Source: SHZL01 sp031362985 (GTDB lineage: Bacteria > Pseudomonadota > Gammaproteobacteria > Xanthomonadales > SZUA-36). Taken from it: a stretch of 64,000 bases of DNA. Made by a program: the position numbers and the translations under genes. Shown in pieces: positions 34,029-42,434 of the stretch (positions are counted from its first letter, which is position 1; each line of letters begins with the position of its first letter). The DNA lies in contig JANLTO010000144.1 in the NCBI GenBank assembly GCA_031362985.1, positions 1 through 64,000 of the forward strand. The letters are read 5' to 3'. The notes under the pieces were generated by a model. The model was not told the origin of the DNA and ran no database searches. It saw nothing but the letters and a program-made list of their open reading frames with translations.

Positions 34029-34553
34029 TCAGTGCTTCGGATACCAAAAGTGCAGATGACAGGCCTCGCAATCGTCATCGATTGCACCGCCAATTTCCCT
34101 GAGCGCTTCTACATCGTGGTCCGCAATAGCCTTTTTCGTCTGCTGCACCGTAGCGTCCAGGGCATGGATCATGGCCACCCAGGCTTCCGGTTCACTTTTG
34201 ATCATGGCTTCAATTTCGTCCGGCTTGAGATCACCTTCGGGGTAGTCGCTTAAGTCAACGTTGGGTTCATCGGCAGGGCGGCCAGGCACCAGCAAGGTCT
34301 CAATGGCGGCTTGCAGGGCTATGCGGGCTTGATCCACAACCTTCCATTCTCCATCGTTCCTGGGCGAACGGTCGTCTTCGCCTTCGATGGTGATGTATAT
34401 CGCCGTGGCGTCCCAAAGCACCTGGGCCGCCGGCATGATGTGGTAGTGCATGATGTCGTGAATGGGGGTGATGTCAGTTATCGGGCTGGCCGTGTCCGCC
34501 AGGCCGCAGGCCGGCAGAAAAAGCAGCGCAGGTAGCAAACGTGCAGGATTCAT
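34029..34553 (-). CDS. Periplasmic c-type cytochrome, cytochrome c'-like
   Basis: ATG (complement of 34551-34553) follows GGTGGAG. The 174-residue product has a signal peptide with a lipobox-like LPAC and a helical body (DIMHYHIMPAAQVLWDA at its start). A single heme-binding CEACH sits close to the C-terminus, followed by LHFWYPKH. One CxxCH at the end of a helical bundle is the class II (cytochrome c') arrangement. It probably accepts electrons from the GMC dehydrogenase in the periplasm. It lies 26 bp upstream of the DUF6644-like pair. Confidence 0.75.
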   Translation of the reverse strand: MNPARLLPALLFLPACGLADTASPITDITPIHDIMHYHIMPAAQVLWDATAIYITIEGEDDRSPRNDGEWKVVDQARIALQAAIETLLVPGRPADEPNVDLSDYPEGDLKPDEIEAMIKSEPEAWVAMIHALDATVQQTKKAIADHDVEALREIGGAIDDDCEACHLHFWYPKH

Positions 34554-34653
34554 CGGGCACTCCACCTATCCATATTTTCTACTGTTTGGCGATATTCGCA
34601 CCAAGTGCGTCTTTTGGAAAACCAGTTCGTTTGAAGGTATTTTTTGTATTCGG

Positions 34654-35661
34654 CTAAAGTTTCCGCCTGCCGTGGCACAGCGTTTCGTGCGGCAATTCGC
34701 CGAACTTTTGCTTGTAAGCTGCACAGAAATGGCCCAAATGAGAAAAGCCGCAATTCATGGCTATGGTCGTAACCGATGTTCGATTCGATTCGAAACTGGT
34801 CAAGGCCTGGTGCACCATGTCAAGCCGCAGGTCTTTGAGATAGCGCATGGGTGTCGTGTTCAAGTAAGCCTTGAACCCGGCGTACACTGCGCGCGCACTC
34901 AGGTCGATTGCCCGTGCTATGTCCTCAGGCCCAATGGGCTCAGCAAAATTCATTCTCATGAATTTTTGCGCCTTGGCAATATAAGCCGGTCTCGGCCAGG
35001 CTTTTCCCTCGGCCAATTCTTCCTGGTAGTTGTGATCGAGGCAGTTTATCAGGGCCGATATGAGTAAGGACGCCATGTGCTTTTTTGCTATCAACGATCC
35101 GGAGATGCCTCCAGTTTCAGAAAGCGTCATGGTCATGTAGCGCAACAGGCTGGTTATCTCGCCTGCAGATGATGTGTCCAGCGGAACCGCTGGAACAAAT
35201 TTTACGGGTTCCTCCAGGTGGCGGCCGAGATGCTGTTCCATTTGGAGTTCAAGGTCTGTCTTTTCTATTCGAACAATGAGTTGCTCGCATCCTTCACCGA
35301 AAGACATCTCGACACCCAGGGTTGGCGAAATCATTACTGCCTGTTTCGGACTGCAATGGACTTCCTGTTTATCGACGGTGACAAACGACTGTCCACGAAT
35401 GGGAATTTGCAGCAGGAAAAAATCGCGCAACAGCTGGGGCCGCACACTTACAGAGGCACCGTGTCGGTGGTAGATAAGCGAAACACCTTCCAGCCGTGCC
35501 TTGCTGATATGTACGTCCAGGACCTGGTTACGCCCCACGACGTCCAGCTGATGCGGCACAAACAAAGAACTGATATGTGCACGCGCCTCATCGAGGTCAT
35601 TGGTCATGTACGGGTTGAAACCAGCCAACTGCCTGGACGTGTTAGCCAGCTCCAGTCTCAT
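34654..35661 (-). CDS. AraC-family transcriptional regulator
   Basis: The 335-residue protein has an N-terminal AraC-binding-like domain (about 50-220; LLRDFFLLQIPIRGQSFVTV) and a C-terminal pair of helix-turn-helix motifs. These are IGPEDIARAIDLSARAVYAGFKAYLNTTPMRYLKDLRL and VTTIAMNCGFSHLGHFCAAYKQKFGELP, quoted here with the ends of the family consensus. The N-terminal domain type often senses aromatic or fatty acid effectors. Sitting inside the catabolic cluster, it is the obvious candidate regulator of that cluster. Confidence 0.88.
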   Translation of the reverse strand: MRLELANTSRQLAGFNPYMTNDLDEARAHISSLFVPHQLDVVGRNQVLDVHISKARLEGVSLIYHRHGASVSVRPQLLRDFFLLQIPIRGQSFVTVDKQEVHCSPKQAVMISPTLGVEMSFGEGCEQLIVRIEKTDLELQMEQHLGRHLEEPVKFVPAVPLDTSSAGEITSLLRYMTMTLSETGGISGSLIAKKHMASLLISALINCLDHNYQEELAEGKAWPRPAYIAKAQKFMRMNFAEPIGPEDIARAIDLSARAVYAGFKAYLNTTPMRYLKDLRLDMVHQALTSFESNRTSVTTIAMNCGFSHLGHFCAAYKQKFGELPHETLCHGRRKL

Positions 35662-35749
35662 TTTTTACCTCCTGAAGCACAACCAAAACAAGCCGACCCG
35701 ACCTGTTGCAGCATGTCATTCAACCTGGCCAAGGAGAGTTGCAACACTG

Positions 35750-36715
35750 CTATTTTTTGGGGCCCATGGGTAAGGCGGACTTCCACGTGGCGGGCGTCGT
35801 TCTGCCGGTGATCGAGTCCAGAAATCGCTCTACTGAAACGGTGGTAATGTCACCTGACTCTCCAATTCGCTCATTGGCGCCGAAATGTTCGACATGGTCC
35901 AAAGCCACCAAATCCGCTCGCACTCCCGCAGAATTTAAGGCATCGCCCAGACCGATCGCTTGCGCCGGCGTATTTGGGACCATCGTTTGCCCACCCACCA
36001 CGTAAAACAGCAGAAACGGCGGAATGTGCTTGCCTGCCGCCACATTGCCAATTGGAACCGCTGCACGCCAGTCCGGACCAAAAAGGGACTCGTAGTTTTG
36101 TGCTTCGGCCTGGTCGCTCGCTTCCCCGTAACCGCCTTCGTTGGCGATCACACCCTTCAGCATACTCAGATCCTTGCCGGCCTTCTTGAGAAATGTCTCA
36201 TCAGTGGCTACCTGAGCGACCAGTGTCGCGCCGGCGGAATGCCCCATCAGGAATATTTTGTTGGGATCCCCCCCAAACTCACCAATGTGATCGGAAACCC
36301 AGGCCAGGGCGTCCGCGACATCCTGAACGTTGCGCGGATACTGCCCTTCGGGAAGCAAGCGGTAATTGATGCTGACAAACAGGTAGCCCAGCTTGCTGGC
36401 AAAATACTCGGGCTTGGGGTCAAGTTCTTTGGACGAAGCCTTATCCGACACCCGGAAACCGCCGCCATGTACAAAAACCATGACCGGCGAACCCGGCTCC
36501 ACCGGATCATTGGAATAGATATCCAGGCTGGTAAACCGGGGGTCGGCAGCGGTGTCGTCATACACAATGTCGCGGTACCAAAGCTGCATGGTGAATGCAT
36601 ACGGGCGGGTAGACAGCGCACCGCCCACGTGCAGGGGTGATTGCTGAGCTTGATCAGCAGCCAGCGGCGCCACAAGTCCGGCAAACAACAGGCAGATCAG
36701 CAAAAACGGATTCAT
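35750..36715 (-). CDS. Exported alpha/beta-hydrolase (carboxylesterase-like)
   Basis: The 321-residue protein has a signal peptide (cleavage near LAA-D), oxyanion motif HGGGF at 83-87, nucleophile elbow GHSAG at 158-162 (Ser160), and a candidate catalytic His277 in DHVEHF. These mark the hormone-sensitive-lipase/esterase branch (compare BD-FAE). It hydrolyses an ester in the periplasm. It starts 4 bp after the GMC large-subunit stop, so both are in one operon. It may release the alcohol that the GMC enzyme oxidises, which is inference. Confidence 0.85.
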   Translation of the reverse strand: MNPFLLICLLFAGLVAPLAADQAQQSPLHVGGALSTRPYAFTMQLWYRDIVYDDTAADPRFTSLDIYSNDPVEPGSPVMVFVHGGGFRVSDKASSKELDPKPEYFASKLGYLFVSINYRLLPEGQYPRNVQDVADALAWVSDHIGEFGGDPNKIFLMGHSAGATLVAQVATDETFLKKAGKDLSMLKGVIANEGGYGEASDQAEAQNYESLFGPDWRAAVPIGNVAAGKHIPPFLLFYVVGGQTMVPNTPAQAIGLGDALNSAGVRADLVALDHVEHFGANERIGESGDITTVSVERFLDSITGRTTPATWKSALPMGPKK

Positions 36716-36719
36716 GTGT

Positions 36720-38288
36720 TCACGCTCCCCAGTTTTCCAACATGAACCGGGTCGATTTCATCGCCATTGCCTTGGCGGTAAATGTCGAATTTGCGGCGGA
36801 ACTGCTTGGAAACACGCCCGGCCCCGCAACAAACAGGTTGGGTACGTCGTGCGCCCTGCCGGTTCCGTCGAGTACTGACTTCGACGGATCCGTACCCATG
36901 ATCGTCCCGCCCATGATGTGCTGGCCACCTTGCGGGCCGTGCCAGGCTTCCCGCGCACCGGCTGCCTTGAATATCTTCACGCCTTCGGCAGCAGCCGTTT
37001 GCCACAGCTTGACGCCGTCGGCACTGGCTTTGTATACAACTTTTGCCAACGGGTAGCCGTACGGGTCTTTCTCCGCGGACAACTCAATACGGTTCTCTGA
37101 CAGTGCTTCGTCTTCGCAAACACCCACCATTGAGCCCATGTGATGCGCGCCGTCCTGCATAAAGGCGTGCAGCTCCGCGCCGTAAATATCCGGGCGGGAC
37201 ATCGCTATTCCCAGGAGATCGTTAGGTTTCAGCGCCAGGGCGATTTCCCACTGGCGACTGCCAAATGCCCCACCGGGATCGCTGGTTTTGCCGAAGGCAT
37301 CCTGACAAAACAATTGACCTCCGGTCGCACCGAGGTAATTTTGCATGTCGTCATCGAACAGTCCGTTGATGCCAACGGCGGCATGACACATCAGGTAGTG
37401 GCCCAGGGTTCCGCTGCTGTTGGCCACGCCATTGGGGTTTTTGGAATCAGCTGAATTCAGCAGAATGCGCGCATTTTCAACGGTGAATGCACACAGCACG
37501 ACTTTGTCAGCCGGTTGAATGAACGACTCACCGGAGGGTGAAAAATACTCCACTCCGATTGCCTTCTTGCCGGAATTGTCCATCAGCACACGCGTGACAT
37601 GCGCGTCCGGCTGTAATTTCGCACCAGCTTTTACTGCCCGCGGCAGATACACCGCCAGCGGGTTTGCCAGGGCACCGATGGGACAGCCGGCATCGCACCA
37701 ACCGTCCCAAATACAGGGCGGACGGCCGTTGTAAGGCTGCGTCAGGATGGCCATGGGCAGCGGTGAGGTATGCATGCCCAGCGCTTCAAATCCGCGCGCC
37801 AGCACCTTGCCGTGATTGCTCACCAAGACTGGCGGCAGGGGATAGGGATCACCTGCCGGACGCCATTTTTCCTTTATTGCGTCGCCAGCTATGCCTACTT
37901 CTTTTTGTACCATGTCATAGTAGGGTCGGAGTTCTGAATACTCGAAGGGCCAGTCCAGAGATCGACCAAAACGGGTTTTCTCCTGGAAATCGTCTTCGTG
38001 GAAGCGCGGCCAAACGGCGTAATGGTGGATGGCCGCGCCACCGTAACCATGTCCGGCATTGAAATTAAACCAAATACTGTCCGGGCCCGCTCCGAGAACC
38101 TCTGGAGTTGCCCATTTCAAGCGGCGCGCCCAGGTCTGCGAGCTATACAAGTCGCCGAGTTTACGTGCATGCCCGCCTTCGAGGACCACGACGCTTTTCC
38201 CGGCTTCAGCCAGCACGGCCGCAACCAGGCTGCCGGTGGCCCCCGTGCCAACTACGATTACTTCAACTGCTTCCAGCGTCTTAGCCAT
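36720..38288 (-). CDS. GMC-family FAD oxidoreductase (dehydrogenase large subunit)
   Basis: The 522-residue flavoprotein has the dinucleotide-binding motif GTGATGS at residues 14-20, VVLEGG (Rossmann beta-2 end), the GMC active-site His in GGQHIMGGT near 455, and the C-terminal AGPGVFPSSSAANSTF segment. A Cys pair lies in GWCDAGCP near 198. It has no signal peptide of its own. The small subunit encoded just upstream carries a twin-arginine signal, so the large subunit is probably exported with it, as in gluconate, fructose and FAD-glucose dehydrogenases. It overlaps the small-subunit gene by 8 bp. Substrate is unknown. Confidence 0.88.
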   Translation of the reverse strand: MAKTLEAVEVIVVGTGATGSLVAAVLAEAGKSVVVLEGGHARKLGDLYSSQTWARRLKWATPEVLGAGPDSIWFNFNAGHGYGGAAIHHYAVWPRFHEDDFQEKTRFGRSLDWPFEYSELRPYYDMVQKEVGIAGDAIKEKWRPAGDPYPLPPVLVSNHGKVLARGFEALGMHTSPLPMAILTQPYNGRPPCIWDGWCDAGCPIGALANPLAVYLPRAVKAGAKLQPDAHVTRVLMDNSGKKAIGVEYFSPSGESFIQPADKVVLCAFTVENARILLNSADSKNPNGVANSSGTLGHYLMCHAAVGINGLFDDDMQNYLGATGGQLFCQDAFGKTSDPGGAFGSRQWEIALALKPNDLLGIAMSRPDIYGAELHAFMQDGAHHMGSMVGVCEDEALSENRIELSAEKDPYGYPLAKVVYKASADGVKLWQTAAAEGVKIFKAAGAREAWHGPQGGQHIMGGTIMGTDPSKSVLDGTGRAHDVPNLFVAGPGVFPSSSAANSTFTAKAMAMKSTRFMLENWGA

Positions 38289-38850
38289 TCCATCCCTCCG
38301 GCGGCAAAATGTGTTGCATGTAGGGTATGTTCAGCTTTTCGAATCCAGCAGGTGTGCCGTACACCACGTCCACTGCGTCGGAGCGCAGGCACATGAAAAA
38401 CAGAAAAACAGGGAAGCCATCAACCAGCGTTCCCGGCGGGAACATCGCTTTGGCCAATTGGTCTTTTTCAGCGGCATCCAGAGCCTCGAGGGATTTCCCG
38501 GTCGCTTTGTGTGCCATCCCGGCAGCCACTTCAAGTCCTTTCGCATAAAAATTCACGTACGGGGGGGAAACGCCAAAATACTTGGCAATCAGCAGGGCTT
38601 CATTCGGGTCCGTACTGAGCTGATGATCTATGAAATTCACCACGCCCAATTCAGCAGAGCCAGGCACTATGGTTTCGGCGAGTATGTTGAGATCCCGGGC
38701 TTGTTCAGCGGTGAGTTTCTGTAATGGAATACCCTGGGCGCGCGCCTGTTCAGGCGTAAGCAACAAGGTCGCCCCACCGAGCTTGAACGTAAGGCTCAGT
38801 ACCGAGCCTTTGATGGCATTGTCAACAAATGACCGTCTGGTTAGCTTCAC
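38281..38850 (-). CDS. Gluconate 2-dehydrogenase subunit 3-like small subunit, Tat signal
   Basis: The 189-residue protein starts MKLTRRSFVDNAIKG, a twin-arginine signal, followed by a hydrophobic region and cleavage near ARAQ. The body has the subunit-3 pattern: LTAEQARDLNILAETIVPGS, then VNFIDHQLSTD. In the family this small subunit chaperones and carries the FAD subunit through the Tat system. The Tat signal and its overlap with the GMC gene define the pair as a periplasmic dehydrogenase. Confidence 0.85.
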   Translation of the reverse strand: MKLTRRSFVDNAIKGSVLSLTFKLGGATLLLTPEQARAQGIPLQKLTAEQARDLNILAETIVPGSAELGVVNFIDHQLSTDPNEALLIAKYFGVSPPYVNFYAKGLEVAAGMAHKATGKSLEALDAAEKDQLAKAMFPPGTLVDGFPVFLFFMCLRSDAVDVVYGTPAGFEKLNIPYMQHILPPEGWNG

Positions 38851-38986
38851 GGAAGTATTCCTCTGGATACCTACTGATTAGACTACTATGCCTTCTCCCA
38901 TTCCTATCCAAATACTGCAGTAAAAGTCCCTTCGGCGCTGGGTGTGGCGCGGGCCGATTTTAAAATGCCAGGCATTGGACCAAGCG

Positions 38987-39379
38987 TCATTTCACTTCGA
39001 ACCCTGCACTCGGGGTGAATATTTTGCCATCTTCCTCACGCACGGCACTTACCCAATACCCCGCAGGCCGGCCATTGCGCATCGGGCGACCAGTGATCGT
39101 TATCCTGGTGCCGGGCTTGAAATCACTTTTTTTGATGCCCGCCCGGAGCAAGGTACTGGGGCCTTCAGCTTCAAATCCCCAGGCAGTCACCTTGCCGTCC
39201 TCGCCCGTTACATCAATGATCAACCAGGAATGCGGGTTGGTATATTGAAACTCCTTGATCACGCCCGTTAAGGTGATGGTCTTCGTTTCCTCGAACATCG
39301 ACCCGGAATGGTGAGCCATGATCGATACAGACACCAGGCTCAATCCAGCGCTTAGTACAATTAACAGAAATTTCCTCAT
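38987..39379 (-). CDS. DUF6152 exported protein
   Basis: The 130-residue protein has a signal peptide ending near IMA, immediately followed by HHSGSMF at the mature N-terminus. It contains GVIKEFQYTNPHSWLIIDV and a late GTRITITGRPMRNGRPAGY, the DUF6152 pattern. The two His at the new N-terminus might bind a metal such as copper, but this is speculation. It lies 6 bp downstream of the 307-residue secreted protein and 136 bp upstream of the dehydrogenase pair. Confidence 0.75.
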   Translation of the reverse strand: MRKFLLIVLSAGLSLVSVSIMAHHSGSMFEETKTITLTGVIKEFQYTNPHSWLIIDVTGEDGKVTAWGFEAEGPSTLLRAGIKKSDFKPGTRITITGRPMRNGRPAGYWVSAVREEDGKIFTPSAGFEVK

Positions 39380-39385
39380 TGAAAT

Positions 39386-40309
39386 CTACCTCTCGTCTTT
39401 GTTGGCGTCATCGTCAGCCTTTTCGAAGTCGAAATTGTTGAATTGCGAACCGCCTTCTTTAGTTTCAATCACGTCGTTATTGGGATTCCCCTTACAGGCC
39501 CAGTGCCTTATGCGCAAACTTAAATCGGGATTGCTCAATCTTGCATAGCCTTGCCGCGTGTACCACGGTTCCAGGAGTGCCGGTGGGTCGTAAACCCACA
39601 CATGTGCCACAAGGGTTCCATCGTTCATTTGTTCCCAGATTTCAACGCTCTCGGCCTGCTCCGTGTAAAAGCCCTGGGCCCGCTCATACATATGCGCCAT
39701 CAATTGATTGGTGTGTGTGATCAGCTTTTGGCCGTCCCAAAAGCCAATGGAATCACCATTTTCCGTTGGATACCGGTCTTCCTCCGGGATATGTCCGCGG
39801 CCATCGGTGTAAATGAATCGAACGCTGTTAAAGGCTTCCGCAATCATCGTGGTCATTTCCGGAATCACGATAAATTCACGCAGAAACGGCATATCCAGCC
39901 AGCGCGGATAACCCGGCGGAATACACTGGCTCAAAGGATCGTACTCAATGCCATTTTTCCGGTCTTCGACGGCCTTCAGCGTTTTTGCGTAGTATTCCGG
40001 CGTGAATTTCGCAGTCGAGGGAAACTCACCCTGGGGTGGCCCATCGGGGTCGTATTCAGTAATACCCTTAGCGCGCGTGCGCACGCCACTCCAGTTGGGT
40101 ACGGTTTGCCAGGTCAGTGGCGTGCCCCCGTGAGCCTGCTCTTTTAGCGCCTGGTAAAGAGCCCAAGCAGAGTCGTACTTGAGTCCCAGTTCCTTCATTT
40201 TCTGTCTTTCTGCTGACGTATCTTCATCGGCGCTGGCAACCGCAACTACCAGGAACGATCCGGCAATTGCTGCCAGTGCGAAACGTTTGATTAACTTCGA
40301 GGCTGACAT
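39386..40309 (-). CDS. Secreted hypothetical protein associated with the DUF6152 gene
   Basis: The 307-residue protein has a signal peptide (hydrophobic 10-26, cleavage near ASA). The mature part is acidic and aromatic-rich, with CIPPGYPRWLDMPF near residue 130 and LRIRHWACKGNPNND near 270, the two cysteines possibly bonded. I do not recognise a named domain. Tight spacing to the DUF6152 gene suggests a functional pair in the periplasm. The start follows CAGGAGCCTGTTT, a good Shine-Dalgarno. Confidence 0.7.
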   Translation of the reverse strand: MSASKLIKRFALAAIAGSFLVVAVASADEDTSAERQKMKELGLKYDSAWALYQALKEQAHGGTPLTWQTVPNWSGVRTRAKGITEYDPDGPPQGEFPSTAKFTPEYYAKTLKAVEDRKNGIEYDPLSQCIPPGYPRWLDMPFLREFIVIPEMTTMIAEAFNSVRFIYTDGRGHIPEEDRYPTENGDSIGFWDGQKLITHTNQLMAHMYERAQGFYTEQAESVEIWEQMNDGTLVAHVWVYDPPALLEPWYTRQGYARLSNPDLSLRIRHWACKGNPNNDVIETKEGGSQFNNFDFEKADDDANKDER

Positions 40310-40578
40310 AAACAGGCTCCTGTCAAGTTCACATTGCTTCCGACTGCAGCAGTAAAGGCTCGTAGACCTTCACACTACTAAGCTCCCGCTCGTTTTGGCT
40401 ATCCGACAATTGCATAATCTTGTCCCTGCACCGCACTGCGGTCACATTGCACCTGAGGTGCGAGGATTACGCCGGTCCAACGGATGAGCGATCCGTGTTT
40501 TACGCATTGACATTAGTATCTTGCTGTTCTTGATTCAGAAGCAAGTGATACATTCCTGCCACCATGCGGCAGCAGACG
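40310..40578. other. Gene-free interval between the 307-aa protein and the secreted hydrolase genes
   Basis: This 269-bp interval probably holds the promoter of the downstream minus-strand genes. It contains GCACCTGAGGTGC (40449-40461), a 6-bp perfect dyad with a 1-nt centre that could be an operator. A 28-codon minus-strand frame (40329-40415) is present but too short to support. No tRNA or terminator with a T tract was seen. Confidence 0.35.
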
Positions 40579-41913
40579 TTAGAGGCCCATTCGTTCCTGC
40601 ATGAGGTCCAGCGCTTCATTATCCATTGCACCGCAATGATGGGTGCCTGGATAAGCTTGCCAATGCTTGTTTTCCGCGGGCTGGATTTTGTTAAAAATAT
40701 AGGGAAAGTTACCCAGGCCCCAATACTCGTCACCACCAATGCCTTCTTCGAATGTCGCGCCTTGCGGCGCCCCCAGATTTACCAGGAAATCTACCCGGTG
40801 ACCCAGGTCCCAATGGGCTGGTGCGGAGAACGCCATGCTGCTCTCATCAAAAGGCGGATAGGGTTCCGTCGATTCGTTATTGGCTTGTATATCGCAGGCG
40901 TCCGTTACATGAATATGGTTGGGGAGATCTTCGAATAATTTGTCGATGGTTGTGTAGTTGCTTGGCCTGGTGCAAAGACTGTTTTCACCCACGTCACGGC
41001 AATCCCCATCACTCTCGCAGGTGGTGACGCCATCAAGGTCGCAATAACCCTTTGCGTAATGCCTTCTGCCACATTGCGCATTCAAATCCCACATGTTCGG
41101 CCCACCGACAAACATTTGATAATCGATGATCGGATCCAGCCCATGCCAAAGTACAGGACCGAATGTGGCATTGGTTCCCATACTGCAACCTATTGTGCCG
41201 AACATCGCCCCGTCCGTAAGCTGGTCGTGGGTCCAGGCAATAATGCTGGCCACCCGTTTATTTAATTCCCGAATGTTGGTAGCTTTTTCTGATGTTCGTG
41301 AGTACCAGCCCCAGGTAACAGGCTCGGAAAAGGGTGGCTGAAAAATGCTGGCCGTATATCCCTTTTCCCAGCGCACCATGACCGTCCGCGCCGATGATTG
41401 TTTTTCCAGTGTTTCCATGGGTTCCGAGTAGTAACTCGTGCCGCCAGCCCCAAAGTGTGCAAATACGATCTTGTTGCCATCGCTGCTGAGGGCCAGGTGT
41501 CCACCCATTCCATCAACCACAAATGCCAATGCTTGCTTGGGTATTTCGGGATGACGCCCGTTGGGTATCAAAGTGCCGTGGTCGTCCGAGTACGCTGGCA
41601 CCAGGCATTGGCGCCAGTCGGCGCAAACCTCTTTGCACTGGTAACGCACCCAATAACCACTGCGTCCCTGGGGCTCTGATTGAAAAATATCAAAGGCAGA
41701 CGAAGGCACCTGAGGATCTGGCACGACACATAACGTGACTTCGGGCAGGTCGGGTATTGCGGGTGTATCGGATATGTTGGGAGTGAGAGCCGGCGCTTCT
41801 TGAGCAACCGTTGGTTGATCTTTACTGCTACAGCTGGCTGTGATGATACATAGGGTTAAAGCCAGAACTACCGCAAGCGGTGTTGTTGCGGACTTGAACG
41901 ATTCACGGTCCAT
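40579..41913 (-). CDS. Cys-rich alpha/beta-hydrolase-like lipoprotein
   Basis: ATG (complement of 41911-41913) follows GGAGGGAGAG and is preferred to an ATG ten codons upstream. The 444-residue product has a lipobox-like ITASC, a Ser/Thr/Pro linker, then a catalytic-like domain with the nucleophile elbow GCSMGTN (near residue 250) preceded by hydrophobic residues. Candidate acid and base are TDAC and THHC near the end. A Cys-rich insert with C-x(6)-C-x(7)-C spacing (TTCESDGDCRDVGENSLC) looks like an extracellular disulfide module. It heads the minus-strand cluster and probably acts on a polymer or ester outside the cell. Substrate is unknown. Confidence 0.65.
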   Translation of the reverse strand: MDRESFKSATTPLAVVLALTLCIITASCSSKDQPTVAQEAPALTPNISDTPAIPDLPEVTLCVVPDPQVPSSAFDIFQSEPQGRSGYWVRYQCKEVCADWRQCLVPAYSDDHGTLIPNGRHPEIPKQALAFVVDGMGGHLALSSDGNKIVFAHFGAGGTSYYSEPMETLEKQSSARTVMVRWEKGYTASIFQPPFSEPVTWGWYSRTSEKATNIRELNKRVASIIAWTHDQLTDGAMFGTIGCSMGTNATFGPVLWHGLDPIIDYQMFVGGPNMWDLNAQCGRRHYAKGYCDLDGVTTCESDGDCRDVGENSLCTRPSNYTTIDKLFEDLPNHIHVTDACDIQANNESTEPYPPFDESSMAFSAPAHWDLGHRVDFLVNLGAPQGATFEEGIGGDEYWGLGNFPYIFNKIQPAENKHWQAYPGTHHCGAMDNEALDLMQERMGL

Positions 41914-42002
41914 CAGCAGCTCTCCCTCCTGAATGTTTTCCACCAGACATAATGAACCAAGGAGTAATCAACCTATGAAACAATTGAATTCGGAGTTTGG
42001 GC

Positions 42003-42434
42003 TCAGCTCTGCCGTTTCTTCCGCATCTGTTCCAGCGCCTGTAACTGGGCCATGGCCTGGGCCAGTTTAGCCTCGGCATCACCACCTGATTCCATTCCGC
42101 CGGCACGATCCGCCAGTTGCCGCTCCGCTTCTTCCTTCGCCCGGTTAGCCTCCGCAGCATCCAGGTCGCCGCCCCGGATTGCAGTATCAGCCAACACGTT
42201 GACCACGTGCGGTTGCACTTCGAGGATGCCACCACCGACAAAGAAGAACAGTTCCTCCCCGCCCGGCTTGATCACCCGCACCGGGCCGGGCTTGAGCTGC
42301 GTAATCAGCGGCGCATGCCGCGGCGCAATGCCCAATTCACCCATCGTGCCCGTGGCGAAGACCATCGTCGCCTCACCGGAGAAAATAGCCTCCTGGGCAG
42401 ACACGATTTCGCATTGAATGGTTTTGCTCGCCAC
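42003..42434 (-). CDS. atpC: F1Fo ATP synthase subunit epsilon
   Basis: The 143-residue protein has an N-terminal beta sandwich with IVSAQEAIFSGEATMVFATG and APRHAPLITQLKPGPVRV, and a C-terminal helical hairpin (AEANRAKEEAERQLAD to MRKKRQS). It belongs to the central stalk and inhibits the rotor in bacteria. It is the last gene of the atp operon and overlaps the atpD stop codon by 1 bp. No clear terminator hairpin follows before the next cluster. Confidence 0.95.
   Translation of the reverse strand: MASKTIQCEIVSAQEAIFSGEATMVFATGTMGELGIAPRHAPLITQLKPGPVRVIKPGGEELFFFVGGGILEVQPHVVNVLADTAIRGGDLDAAEANRAKEEAERQLADRAGGMESGGDAEAKLAQAMAQLQALEQMRKKRQS

Noticed and set aside
40329..40415. 28-codon minus-strand frame upstream of the 307-aa protein gene, possible leader peptide
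   Set aside because: Too short and without attenuator hairpin or regulatory codon run; could not be supported.
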